The notes beneath the pieces were generated by a model. The model did not search any database and was not told where the DNA came from. It was given only the letters and a program-made list of their open reading frames with translations. A stretch of DNA of 13,683 nt. Source: an uncultured Clostridia bacterium. Lineage in GTDB: Bacteria > Bacillota > Clostridia > Oscillospirales > Ruminococcaceae. This document shows positions 6,756-12,624 of this stretch, piece after piece (the stretch's first letter is position 1; every line of letters starts with the position of its first letter). Position numbers and translations under genes: made by a program. The DNA lies in NCBI GenBank assembly GCA_947176675.1, contig CAMWRN010000038.1, positions 1-13,683 on the forward strand, read 5' to 3'.

Positions 6756-7289
6756 ATGGTACTGCTTGTAATCGACGCGCAAAAGGAAATAACAAACGAC
6801 CGCCTGTACAGATTTCAAGAATTTGTTTCAACTGTAAAAATGCTGATAAAAACGGCTCGGGAATGTGGCGTTGAGGTTATTTTCGTCCGCCATGACGACG
6901 GCGCGGGAACGCCCATGGCAAAGGGTCTTGATGGCTTTGAAATTTACGATGGATTTGCTCCCGAGCAGAACGAAAAAATATTCAACAAGCAGGTGAACAG
7001 TCCTTTCAAGGACACGGGTTTTGCGGAATATCTATCGGAAAAAGGCGAGACGGAACTGATAATCACGGGACTGCAAACAGATTACTGCATTGACGCGGCG
7101 GTTAAGTGCGGCTTTGAACGGGGCTATAAAATAATTGTCCCGCAGCTTGCCAATACTACCTTTGACAACAGATTTATGACAGCCGAAAAAAGCTATGAAT
7201 ACTATAACAATTTTATTTGGAACGGCAGATACGCGGAATGTATTTCCGCTGACGATACAATTTTAAGAATGAAAGGACTCCAAAAATGA
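6756..7289 (+). CDS. Isochorismatase family cysteine hydrolase
   Basis: The 177-residue protein shows the catalytic triad of the isochorismatase-like hydrolases: Asp7 in LLVIDAQ, Lys78 in FNKQVNSPF, and Cys111 in ITGLQTDYCID, with the usual cis-peptide region just before the cysteine. Family members hydrolyse amides or vinyl ethers (nicotinamidase, N-carbamoylsarcosine amidase, isochorismatase). The length is typical; the exact substrate cannot be told. GGGAGG at 6743-6748, seven bases before ATG, is a strong ribosome binding site. Its stop overlaps the asnS start as ATGA (7286-7289), so the two are almost certainly translated together, an unusual pairing. No convincing promoter was found in the preceding 131 bases. 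Confidence 0.92.
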   Translation: MVLLVIDAQKEITNDRLYRFQEFVSTVKMLIKTARECGVEVIFVRHDDGAGTPMAKGLDGFEIYDGFAPEQNEKIFNKQVNSPFKDTGFAEYLSEKGETELIITGLQTDYCIDAAVKCGFERGYKIIVPQLANTTFDNRFMTAEKSYEYYNNFIWNGRYAECISADDTILRMKGLQK

Positions 7290-8674
7290 AACGCATCGAA
7301 CTCAAAAAATTGCATGAAAATCCCGAAAGCTTTTCCAATACGATAACTGTCTGCGGCTGGATAAAATCCCTGCGAACCGGCAAGGGGATAGCCTTTATTT
7401 CGATTTCCGACGGAAGCTGCTTCACTCCCGTTCAGGTCGTTGCCGAGGCTGCTAATCTTGCTAATTTTGAGGAAATATCAAAGCTCAACACAGGCGCGGC
7501 AATAAGCGTTTACGGCAGGGTGGTCATCACTCCGAACGCTAAGCAGAAATTTGAAATAAATGCCGAAACTATCGGGACTGAGGGAATTTCCTCCCCCGAT
7601 TATCCTTTGCAGAAAAAGGCTCACGGACTTGAATATCTCCGCACGATCTCGCACCTGCGTATGCGTACAAACACCTTTCAGGCGGTGTTTAAAATTCGTT
7701 CCGTTGCAGCGCAGGCTCTCCACAGATTTTTTTCGGAAAACGGTTTCGTTTACGCCCACACGCCCATCATTACTGCCAACGACTGCGAGGGCGCAGGGGA
7801 GATGTTCCGCGTCACCACGATAGATTTGGACGACATTCCCGAAAACGACGAGGGCTTCACCGATTACACCGAAGACTTTTTCGGACAGCCGGCTTCCCTT
7901 ACGGTTTCGGGTCAGCTTGAAGGCGAATGCATGGCAATGGCGTTCGGAAAAATTTACACGTTCGGTCCCACGTTCCGCGCGGAAAAATCCTATACTCCGA
8001 GGCACGCCGCCGAATTCTGGATGATAGAACCTGAAATAGCTTTTGCGGACTTAGAGGACGACATGGAGCTTGCGGAAAATATGCTGAAATATGTTCTGAA
8101 TGCGCTGCTGACGGAGTGTCCCGCGGAGCTGGATTTCTGCAATAATTTTTACGACAAAGGTCTGCTTGAAAGGATAAAGTCGGTGGCAAAATCGGACTTC
8201 GCAAGATGTCCCTATACCAAGGCTGTTGAAATTCTCGAAAAGCATAAGGACGAGTTTGAATACCCCGTGTTCTGGGGCTGCGATCTCCAGACGGAGCATG
8301 AGCGTTATCTAACCGAAAAGGTATTTGGAAAGCCTGTTTTTGTCACCGACTATCCAAAGGAGATTAAAGCGTTCTATATGCGCCTAAACGACGACGGAAA
8401 AACCGTTGCGGCGGTAGACTTGCTCGTCCCCGGGGTCGGGGAGCTTATCGGCGGAAGTCAGCGCGAGGAGCGGCTTGATGTACTGACCCAAAGAATGTCG
8501 GAGCTTGGCTTGTCCGTGGAGGATTACGGCTGGTACCTTGATCTGCGCCGTTACGGCGGAGCAAAGCACGCGGGCTTCGGACTTGGCTTTGAGCGTCTTA
8601 TAATGTACGTTACGGGAGTTTCAAATATCCGCGACGTTATACCTTTCCCGCGCACGGCAGGAAGTATATACTAA
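7286..8674 (+). CDS. asnS: Asparaginyl-tRNA synthetase
   Basis: The 462-residue enzyme attaches asparagine to tRNA-Asn in the cytosol. It has an N-terminal OB-fold anticodon-binding domain (about 1-105, TVCGWIKSLRTGKGIAFISI) and a class II catalytic core. Motif 2 is TFGPTFRAEKSYTPRHAAEF (225-244), and motif 3 is GFGLGFERLIMYVTGV (430-445). EDFFGQPASLTVSGQLEGE (196-214), PGVGELIGGSQREERLDVL (382-400) and the ending RDVIPFPRTAGSIY are typical of the E. coli-type AsnRS rather than AspRS. Length matches full-length bacterial AsnRS (about 460-466). The ATG overlaps the upstream stop by 4 bp, and AAAGGA (7272-7277) lies within the upstream gene. A T-box leader, common for clostridial synthetases, is not present immediately upstream of this operon. 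Confidence 0.98.
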   Translation: MKRIELKKLHENPESFSNTITVCGWIKSLRTGKGIAFISISDGSCFTPVQVVAEAANLANFEEISKLNTGAAISVYGRVVITPNAKQKFEINAETIGTEGISSPDYPLQKKAHGLEYLRTISHLRMRTNTFQAVFKIRSVAAQALHRFFSENGFVYAHTPIITANDCEGAGEMFRVTTIDLDDIPENDEGFTDYTEDFFGQPASLTVSGQLEGECMAMAFGKIYTFGPTFRAEKSYTPRHAAEFWMIEPEIAFADLEDDMELAENMLKYVLNALLTECPAELDFCNNFYDKGLLERIKSVAKSDFARCPYTKAVEILEKHKDEFEYPVFWGCDLQTEHERYLTEKVFGKPVFVTDYPKEIKAFYMRLNDDGKTVAAVDLLVPGVGELIGGSQREERLDVLTQRMSELGLSVEDYGWYLDLRRYGGAKHAGFGLGFERLIMYVTGVSNIRDVIPFPRTAGSIY

Positions 8675-8700
8675 AAAACATTACGAAAGGACTTGTTATT

Positions 8701-8916
8701 ATGAACAATACCAATGAAAGAGAGTACATTAAGATCAGAGACTTGCTTATCTATCTGAACATTGCGGTGATCGTAAGCTGGGTGTTCAAGAAGATAAGTA
8801 AGAAAGAAAACATTGATGTTTTTTCCCACGCCGTAAGCATCACCATGGGCTGGCTTTTGGGAAAGCTGATAACCGGCTATATCGAGAGTACAATCGGGGA
8901 GTCCCCGCGGGCTTAA
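8701..8916 (+). CDS. Small predicted membrane protein (71 aa)
   Basis: This 71-residue product begins with a polar, charged N-terminus (NNTNEREYIKIRD), then a hydrophobic stretch LLIYLNIAVIVSWVF (about 15-29), a basic KKISKKEN linker, and a second moderately hydrophobic stretch HAVSITMGWLLGKLITGYI (about 43-61). One or two membrane helices with a short basic loop are likely. AAAGGA at 8686-8691, nine bases before ATG, supports translation. It lies 26 bases after asnS and could share its transcript. I do not recognise a family and can suggest no function; the coding call rests on the ribosome binding site and the membrane pattern. Confidence 0.65.
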   Translation: MNNTNEREYIKIRDLLIYLNIAVIVSWVFKKISKKENIDVFSHAVSITMGWLLGKLITGYIESTIGESPRA

Positions 8917-8971
8917 TCACCCCAAATGTTGAATGCAAGAAAATTTACTTCGCAAAGCCCCCCAAGGGGGC
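8895..8971 (+). repeat. Two GC-rich hairpins at and after the end of the small membrane gene
   Basis: CGGGG-AGT-CCCCG (8895-8907) lies at the very end of the coding region. GCCCCC-CAA-GGGGGC (8957-8971) lies in the 86-base gap before the kinase gene. Both have perfect stems (5 and 6 bp) and three-base loops. The second is followed by GGGATAATTTATAAAA rather than a T run, so it is at best a weak intrinsic terminator. It may instead be a transcript end-stabilising hairpin or a block before an AT-rich start region. Confidence 0.45.
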
Positions 8972-9002
8972 GGGATAATTTATAAAATAGGAGAGTGTCA
9001 TT

Positions 9003-9479
9003 ATGCCAAAAGTAATTTTAATTTGCGGAAAAATATGCGTCGGCAAAAGCACATACGCGGAAAAGCTCCGCACGGAAAACAAAGCCGTCCTGCTCTCGGT
9101 TGACGAGATAATGCTTGCGGTTTTCGGGCAGTACGCGGGCGAAAAGCACGACGAGTACGTGCGGAACGTTCAGCGGTATATTTTTGACAAGTCCCTTGAA
9201 ATAATCGGGGCGGGTGTGGACGTTATCCTCGACTGCGGCTTCTGGACAAGGGCGCACCGGGATTATTCCAAAGAGTTTTACGGCCAGCAGGGCATACCCT
9301 GCGAACTGCACCTTATAGACATAGATGACGAGGAATGGCGGCGGCGTATCGAAAAGCGGAATAAAGCGATTTCCGCGGGAGATAAAAACGCTTACTTTAT
9401 TGACGAAAATCTCTTGAAAAAGGTCGAGGGCGGCTACGAACCGCCCGACCCTGACGAGGTTGACATTTGGGTAAAATAA
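9003..9479 (+). CDS. P-loop kinase / AAA_33-type ATP-binding protein
   Basis: The 158-residue protein has a Walker A motif GKICVGKST (9-17), an acidic SVDE (32-35) at the position that usually binds substrate or magnesium, a second strand-end aspartate in VILDCGFWTR (74-83), and a basic lid-like segment EEWRRRIEKRN (110-120). This is the layout of small P-loop phosphotransferases related to shikimate or gluconate kinase, often annotated AAA_33 and sometimes zeta-toxin-like. It presumably phosphorylates a small molecule; the substrate is unknown. AGGAG (8989-8993), nine bases before ATG, supports the start. The stop codon overlaps the ribosome binding site (AAGGAGGAG, 9478-9486) of the nucleotidyltransferase 16 bases downstream, indicating co-translation. 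Confidence 0.85.
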   Translation: MPKVILICGKICVGKSTYAEKLRTENKAVLLSVDEIMLAVFGQYAGEKHDEYVRNVQRYIFDKSLEIIGAGVDVILDCGFWTRAHRDYSKEFYGQQGIPCELHLIDIDDEEWRRRIEKRNKAISAGDKNAYFIDENLLKKVEGGYEPPDPDEVDIWVK

Positions 9480-9495
9480 GGAGGAGCGCACCGTA

Positions 9496-10212
9496 ATGCG
9501 AACCGAAATCCCTAAAAACAATTCGGGCGTTGATTACGAAAAAATTCTCGGTGAATTTGTCGATACGCTGAAAGAAAAACAGGGCGGAAATCTGCTGTCC
9601 GTTTATCTTGCGGGAAGCTATGCAAGGGGAGACGGCGTGGCAAATTCCGATCTGGATATATTCTGTATTTTCGACGAAATAAACTCGGGCGTTCTTTCGG
9701 ACGTCGGCTTTTGCGCAAGAAATAATTCTGTGTCATACGAAAGCGTCGAGATAAATTCTCAATGTATGTCAATTGCCGAATTTAAAAGCGACGAATTCAA
9801 CGCATGGTCGGAACGTTCCGTCCGCGCTCTTGACAGCGTTTTGGTTTACGGCGAGGACTTGTGCGGCGTACCCGACAAAGTTGAAATTGAGACGGCATAC
9901 AAAAAATATGCCGCGGAAATTGTAATGAGTATCCGTCACTATATCGCCGTTGACGAGCCGAAAGAAAAGCTCACTCACGGAAAAATAAAGACGTACATTT
10001 TAAAGCCGCTTATGTTTGCGCTGAGGCTTGAAATTTACTGCAAAAAGGATATTTTTCCGCTCTCGGGAAAGGAACTGCTTGAAGCCTGCGGCAGCGACAA
10101 AAAATTTCTTGCCGAATATTTTTACAGCAAAGAAAAATTTGATAAGGACATTTCGGAAAACCACAAAGATGTTTTTGAAAAAATACATTCGGCGGTATGC
10201 TCAATGCTTTAA
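9496..10212 (+). CDS. Nucleotidyltransferase-domain protein (DNA polymerase beta superfamily)
   Basis: The 238-residue protein shows a perfect GSX10DXD motif, from Gly40-Ser41 to Asp52-Leu-Asp54 within LAGSYARGDGVANSDLDIF, the metal-binding core of the NTP_transf_2/minimal nucleotidyltransferase fold. The remaining 150 residues are mostly helical (KKYAAEIVMSIRHYIAV, LKPLMFALRLEIYCKK), like the C-terminal helical domains of aminoglycoside nucleotidyltransferases and related proteins. It would transfer a nucleotide to a small molecule or protein; the acceptor is unknown. AAGGAGGAG (9478-9486) precedes the ATG by about ten bases. It pairs with the kinase upstream and the radical SAM gene 26 bases downstream. 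No adjacent toxin-type HEPN partner is present. Confidence 0.88.
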   Translation: MRTEIPKNNSGVDYEKILGEFVDTLKEKQGGNLLSVYLAGSYARGDGVANSDLDIFCIFDEINSGVLSDVGFCARNNSVSYESVEINSQCMSIAEFKSDEFNAWSERSVRALDSVLVYGEDLCGVPDKVEIETAYKKYAAEIVMSIRHYIAVDEPKEKLTHGKIKTYILKPLMFALRLEIYCKKDIFPLSGKELLEACGSDKKFLAEYFYSKEKFDKDISENHKDVFEKIHSAVCSML

Positions 10213-10238
10213 TACTGCCACAGGATAAGGTGATTTTT

Positions 10239-10838
10239 ATGATGACAATTCTTTACACAGTCGGCGACAAGCTGTACATTAATCTGACCAATAAGTGTCC
10301 ATGCAGCTGTACGTTCTGTATTCGACAGAACGGAGACGGCGCGTACGGTTCCGACAGCCTTTGGCTTGACCGCGAACCTACGGTGGACGAGGTCATTGAC
10401 GAGCTTGAAAAGTACGATCTTTCTCAATTTAAAGAAATTGTCTTCTGCGGCTACGGCGAGCCTATGGAGCGCGCCGAGGACGTGGGATATATCGGACGCT
10501 ACATCAAAGACAATTTTAAAATTCCTGTCCGCTTGAACACCAACGGTCTGGGGGATAAGATATGGGGCGAGCCTACCGCAAAAGTACTTGAGGGTGCGGT
10601 GGATATTGTTTCGGTGTCCCTTAACCAATGCTCTAAGGAAAAATACAACGCGGTTACCCGTCCCAAATGGGAGGACGCTTTCGAGGCGATGATATCCTTT
10701 GCGGCTGACTGCAAGAAATACGTCCCCAAGGTTTTGTTTACGGTGGTGGACGTTATCCCCATGGAGGACATAAGCCGCTGCAAGGCGCTTGCTATGTCGC
10801 TGGGGATAGAGTTGAGAGTTAGAAAGTATGATAATTGA
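10239..10838 (+). CDS. TatD-linked radical SAM protein
   Basis: The 199-residue enzyme has the radical SAM cluster motif CX3CX2C at Cys20, Cys24 and Cys27 (NKCPCSCTFCIRQNGDG). It also has CGYGEP (70-75), equivalent to the GGE motif that binds SAM, RLNTNGLGD, and VSVSLNQCSKEKY. The order and short length fit the TatD-linked radical SAM family, usually encoded beside a TatD-type nuclease; no tatD lies in this window. The reaction catalysed by the family is not established to my knowledge. An in-frame ATG at 10197 overlaps the preceding gene and lacks a good ribosome binding site. AAGGTGA (10227-10233) instead supports ATG at 10239, or the adjacent ATG at 10242. The C-terminus (GIELRVRKYDN) looks natural, so the gene appears complete. 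Confidence 0.9.
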   Translation: MMTILYTVGDKLYINLTNKCPCSCTFCIRQNGDGAYGSDSLWLDREPTVDEVIDELEKYDLSQFKEIVFCGYGEPMERAEDVGYIGRYIKDNFKIPVRLNTNGLGDKIWGEPTAKVLEGAVDIVSVSLNQCSKEKYNAVTRPKWEDAFEAMISFAADCKKYVPKVLFTVVDVIPMEDISRCKALAMSLGIELRVRKYDN

Positions 10839-10914
10839 ACTTATCAGTGAAGAATGTATTGAGTGATAAAACTGATTAAATGCATAAAAATTTATTATAA
10901 AGGAGAACTTAAAA

Positions 10915-11931
10915 ATGTCAAATGAAGTTTACGCAAGAAAAGCAGACCACAAGGGCATAGAGGCGGTAGAGCTTGCGGCGGGAGGATACCGCGCGATAGT
11001 CGCTCCATCGTTGGGTAGTTCTGTTCTTCGTTTAAGGGACGAAGTCCGCGGTATGGAAATTTTTCGCTACCGCGATGACGTAAGCATTGCGGAGATAATG
11101 AACGCTCCCGAAATATGGGGACTTCCCACTCTCTATTTGCCAAACCGTCTGGACAACGGAATGCTCAAAACCTCCGACGGTGAATATCATTTCCCTGTAA
11201 ACGAGGGCAAATTCAAGAACCATCTCCACGGCTTTGTACATAAGCGCACCCACAGCATAAAGGATCTCGCCGCCGAAGACGGCAAAGCTTATGTCACAAC
11301 GATATACGAATATGACGAAAAGGACTATTTCTATAACTGCTTCCCGCTGAAATTCGCCTACGAGCTTACCGTAGAGCTGTCCGAGGAGGGCTTGAAACAC
11401 ACGGTCTCCATTACCAACAAGTCCGAAAAAATGCTGCCTATCTCAATTGCTACACACACCACTATCAACTCGCCGTTTGTGGACGGCGGCAAGGAGGAGA
11501 ATATCCGTCTGCAAGTTCCTGCGGTAAAAAGGATAAGCTTCAACAAGCGCCGCTGGCTTCCCGACGGAGAACAGCACGACCTTGATCACCGCGACATGAA
11601 GTACGCGGAGGGTACTAAATGCCCTGTGCTCCGCGACATCTGCAACGATATGTTCACAGGCGGAACAGTCAAGCTTGACGGCGAGGATTTCCGCGGCTGT
11701 GTCATGACCGATACCGAGAGCGGCAAGAAAATCTGTTACGAGGTCGAGGATAAGTACAAATTCTGGATAGTATGGAACGACAAGGGTTTCAAGAATTATT
11801 TCTGTCCCGAGCCTATGACGGCGCAGGTAAACGCACCCAATCTTGATATGCCGAGGGAGGAAAGCGGTTACTCCGAGATCGCTCCGGGCGAGGTCTACAG
11901 CGTTTCCCAAAGATTCTTTACAAAGAACTGA
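10915..11931 (+). CDS. Aldose 1-epimerase (mutarotase) family protein
   Basis: The 338-residue protein has the order of conserved parts of the galactose mutarotase-like fold: an early strand repeat (GYRAIVAPSLGSSVLRL), NRLDNG (77-82), NHLHGFVHKR (102-111, with His105 at the usual LHG position), ATHTTINSPF (179-188, His181 replacing the usual NHSYFN loop) and CPEPMTAQVNAPNL (297-310, Glu299 at the catalytic-base position). Such enzymes interconvert sugar anomers in the cytosol. The altered second-histidine loop suggests a substrate other than galactose or glucose. AAAGGAGAA (10899-10907) precedes the ATG. The preceding 76-base AT-rich gap probably contains its promoter, but no convincing -35/-10 pair was found. 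It is followed 21 bases later by the phosphodiesterase gene and probably shares its transcript. Confidence 0.88.
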   Translation: MSNEVYARKADHKGIEAVELAAGGYRAIVAPSLGSSVLRLRDEVRGMEIFRYRDDVSIAEIMNAPEIWGLPTLYLPNRLDNGMLKTSDGEYHFPVNEGKFKNHLHGFVHKRTHSIKDLAAEDGKAYVTTIYEYDEKDYFYNCFPLKFAYELTVELSEEGLKHTVSITNKSEKMLPISIATHTTINSPFVDGGKEENIRLQVPAVKRISFNKRRWLPDGEQHDLDHRDMKYAEGTKCPVLRDICNDMFTGGTVKLDGEDFRGCVMTDTESGKKICYEVEDKYKFWIVWNDKGFKNYFCPEPMTAQVNAPNLDMPREESGYSEIAPGEVYSVSQRFFTKN

Positions 11932-11952
11932 TGACCCGAAAGGAAGATATTT

Positions 11953-12495
11953 ATGAAGCTTATGTTTGCCTCCGATGTACACGGAGACGCGGACTGCTGT
12001 GAAAAAATGCTGAAACGCTTCGACGAGGAAAAAGCCGAGAAGCTTTTCCTGCTTGGGGATATTCTTTATCACGGTCCGAGAAACGACCTGCCCGATGGCT
12101 ACGCCCCCAAAAAGGTCATCGCAATGCTCAACGAGCGGTGTGAAAGCTTGCTCTGCGTCCGCGGCAACTGTGATACCGAAGTCGATCAGATGGTTCTGAC
12201 GTTTCCTATCATGGCGAACTATGCAATGCTCTGGCTGGATGGCAGAACTGTCTTTCTCACCCACGGACACAGGTTCAATACGGAAACTCCTCCGGCTCTG
12301 AACCGCGGAGATATTCTTCTCCACGGACACACCCACATTCCCGTATTCGACGACAGCAGAGACTACATCTATATGAACCCCGGCTCGGTATCCCTGCCAA
12401 AGGAGGGCAATCCCAGAACCTATATGGTGTATGAGAACGAAGTTTTCACGATACGTACCCTTGACGGCACAGACGTGAATTGTTACAGACTATAG
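11953..12495 (+). CDS. yfcE: YfcE/MJ0936-type metallophosphodiesterase
   Basis: The 180-residue protein contains the full dimetal calcineurin-like motif set: D8-x-H10 in FASDVHG, GD at 35-36 in LFLLGDILYHG, GNCD (71-74), THGH (103-106) and the terminal HGHTH (124-128), followed by NPGSVSLPKEGNPRTY, which is diagnostic of the YfcE branch. Length is close to E. coli YfcE (184 residues). The family hydrolyses simple phosphodiesters in vitro using manganese or similar metals; its physiological substrate is not settled. AAAGGAAG before the ATG and a 21-base gap link it to the epimerase gene. Its last codons contain the first TTGTTAC element of the repeat array that extends to the next promoter. 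Confidence 0.95.
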   Translation: MKLMFASDVHGDADCCEKMLKRFDEEKAEKLFLLGDILYHGPRNDLPDGYAPKKVIAMLNERCESLLCVRGNCDTEVDQMVLTFPIMANYAMLWLDGRTVFLTHGHRFNTETPPALNRGDILLHGHTHIPVFDDSRDYIYMNPGSVSLPKEGNPRTYMVYENEVFTIRTLDGTDVNCYRL

Positions 12496-12539
12496 ACAAT
12501 TTGTTACTGGATTGTCACTATTTGTCACCGTATTGTTCT
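12480..12539 (+). repeat. Helically phased TTGTYAC direct repeats (candidate regulator binding array)
   Basis: TTGTTAC (12480-12486), TTGTTAC (12501-12507), TTGTCAC (12512-12518), TTGTCAC (12522-12528) and the partial TTGTTCT (12533-12539) start at offsets 0, 21, 32, 42 and 53, all close to multiples of one 10.5-bp helical turn. Between the first two, GACAAT (12495-12500) forms a perfect dyad with ATTGTC at 12511-12516. The array ends 10 bases before a TTGACA -35 box. Seven-base units spaced by 3-4 bases resemble the tandem sites of PhoB/OmpR-family response regulators (E. coli Pho box unit CTGTCAT). Which regulator binds is unknown. Confidence 0.5.
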
Positions 12540-12549
12540 CGATATTTTC

Positions 12550-12578
12550 TTGACATTACTTGAAATTAGTGTTAGAAT
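12550..12578 (+). promoter_or_regulatory. Strong sigma-A promoter of the Ig-like surface protein gene
   Basis: TTGACA (12550-12555) is perfect, the spacer is 17 bases, and TAGAAT (12573-12578) differs from consensus at one base. The start should be near 12585, leaving a short leader of about 40 bases with GGAGG at 12612-12616. It is the best -35/-10 pair in the window and fits high expression. Confidence 0.85.
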
Positions 12579-12624
12579 AAGTTTACAACAAAAAATAATT
12601 CTGAAAGAAACGGAGGAATTCACT

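Noticed and set aside
9003..10212. Toxin-antitoxin system (zeta-like kinase or MNT/HEPN type)
   Set aside because: There is no epsilon-type antitoxin and no HEPN partner gene, and the kinase resembles small-molecule kinases at least as well as zeta toxins.
11443..12336. 297-codon minus-strand frame spanning the epimerase and YfcE genes
   Set aside because: It lies opposite two well-supported genes, has no family resemblance and bridges their intergenic gap arbitrarily.
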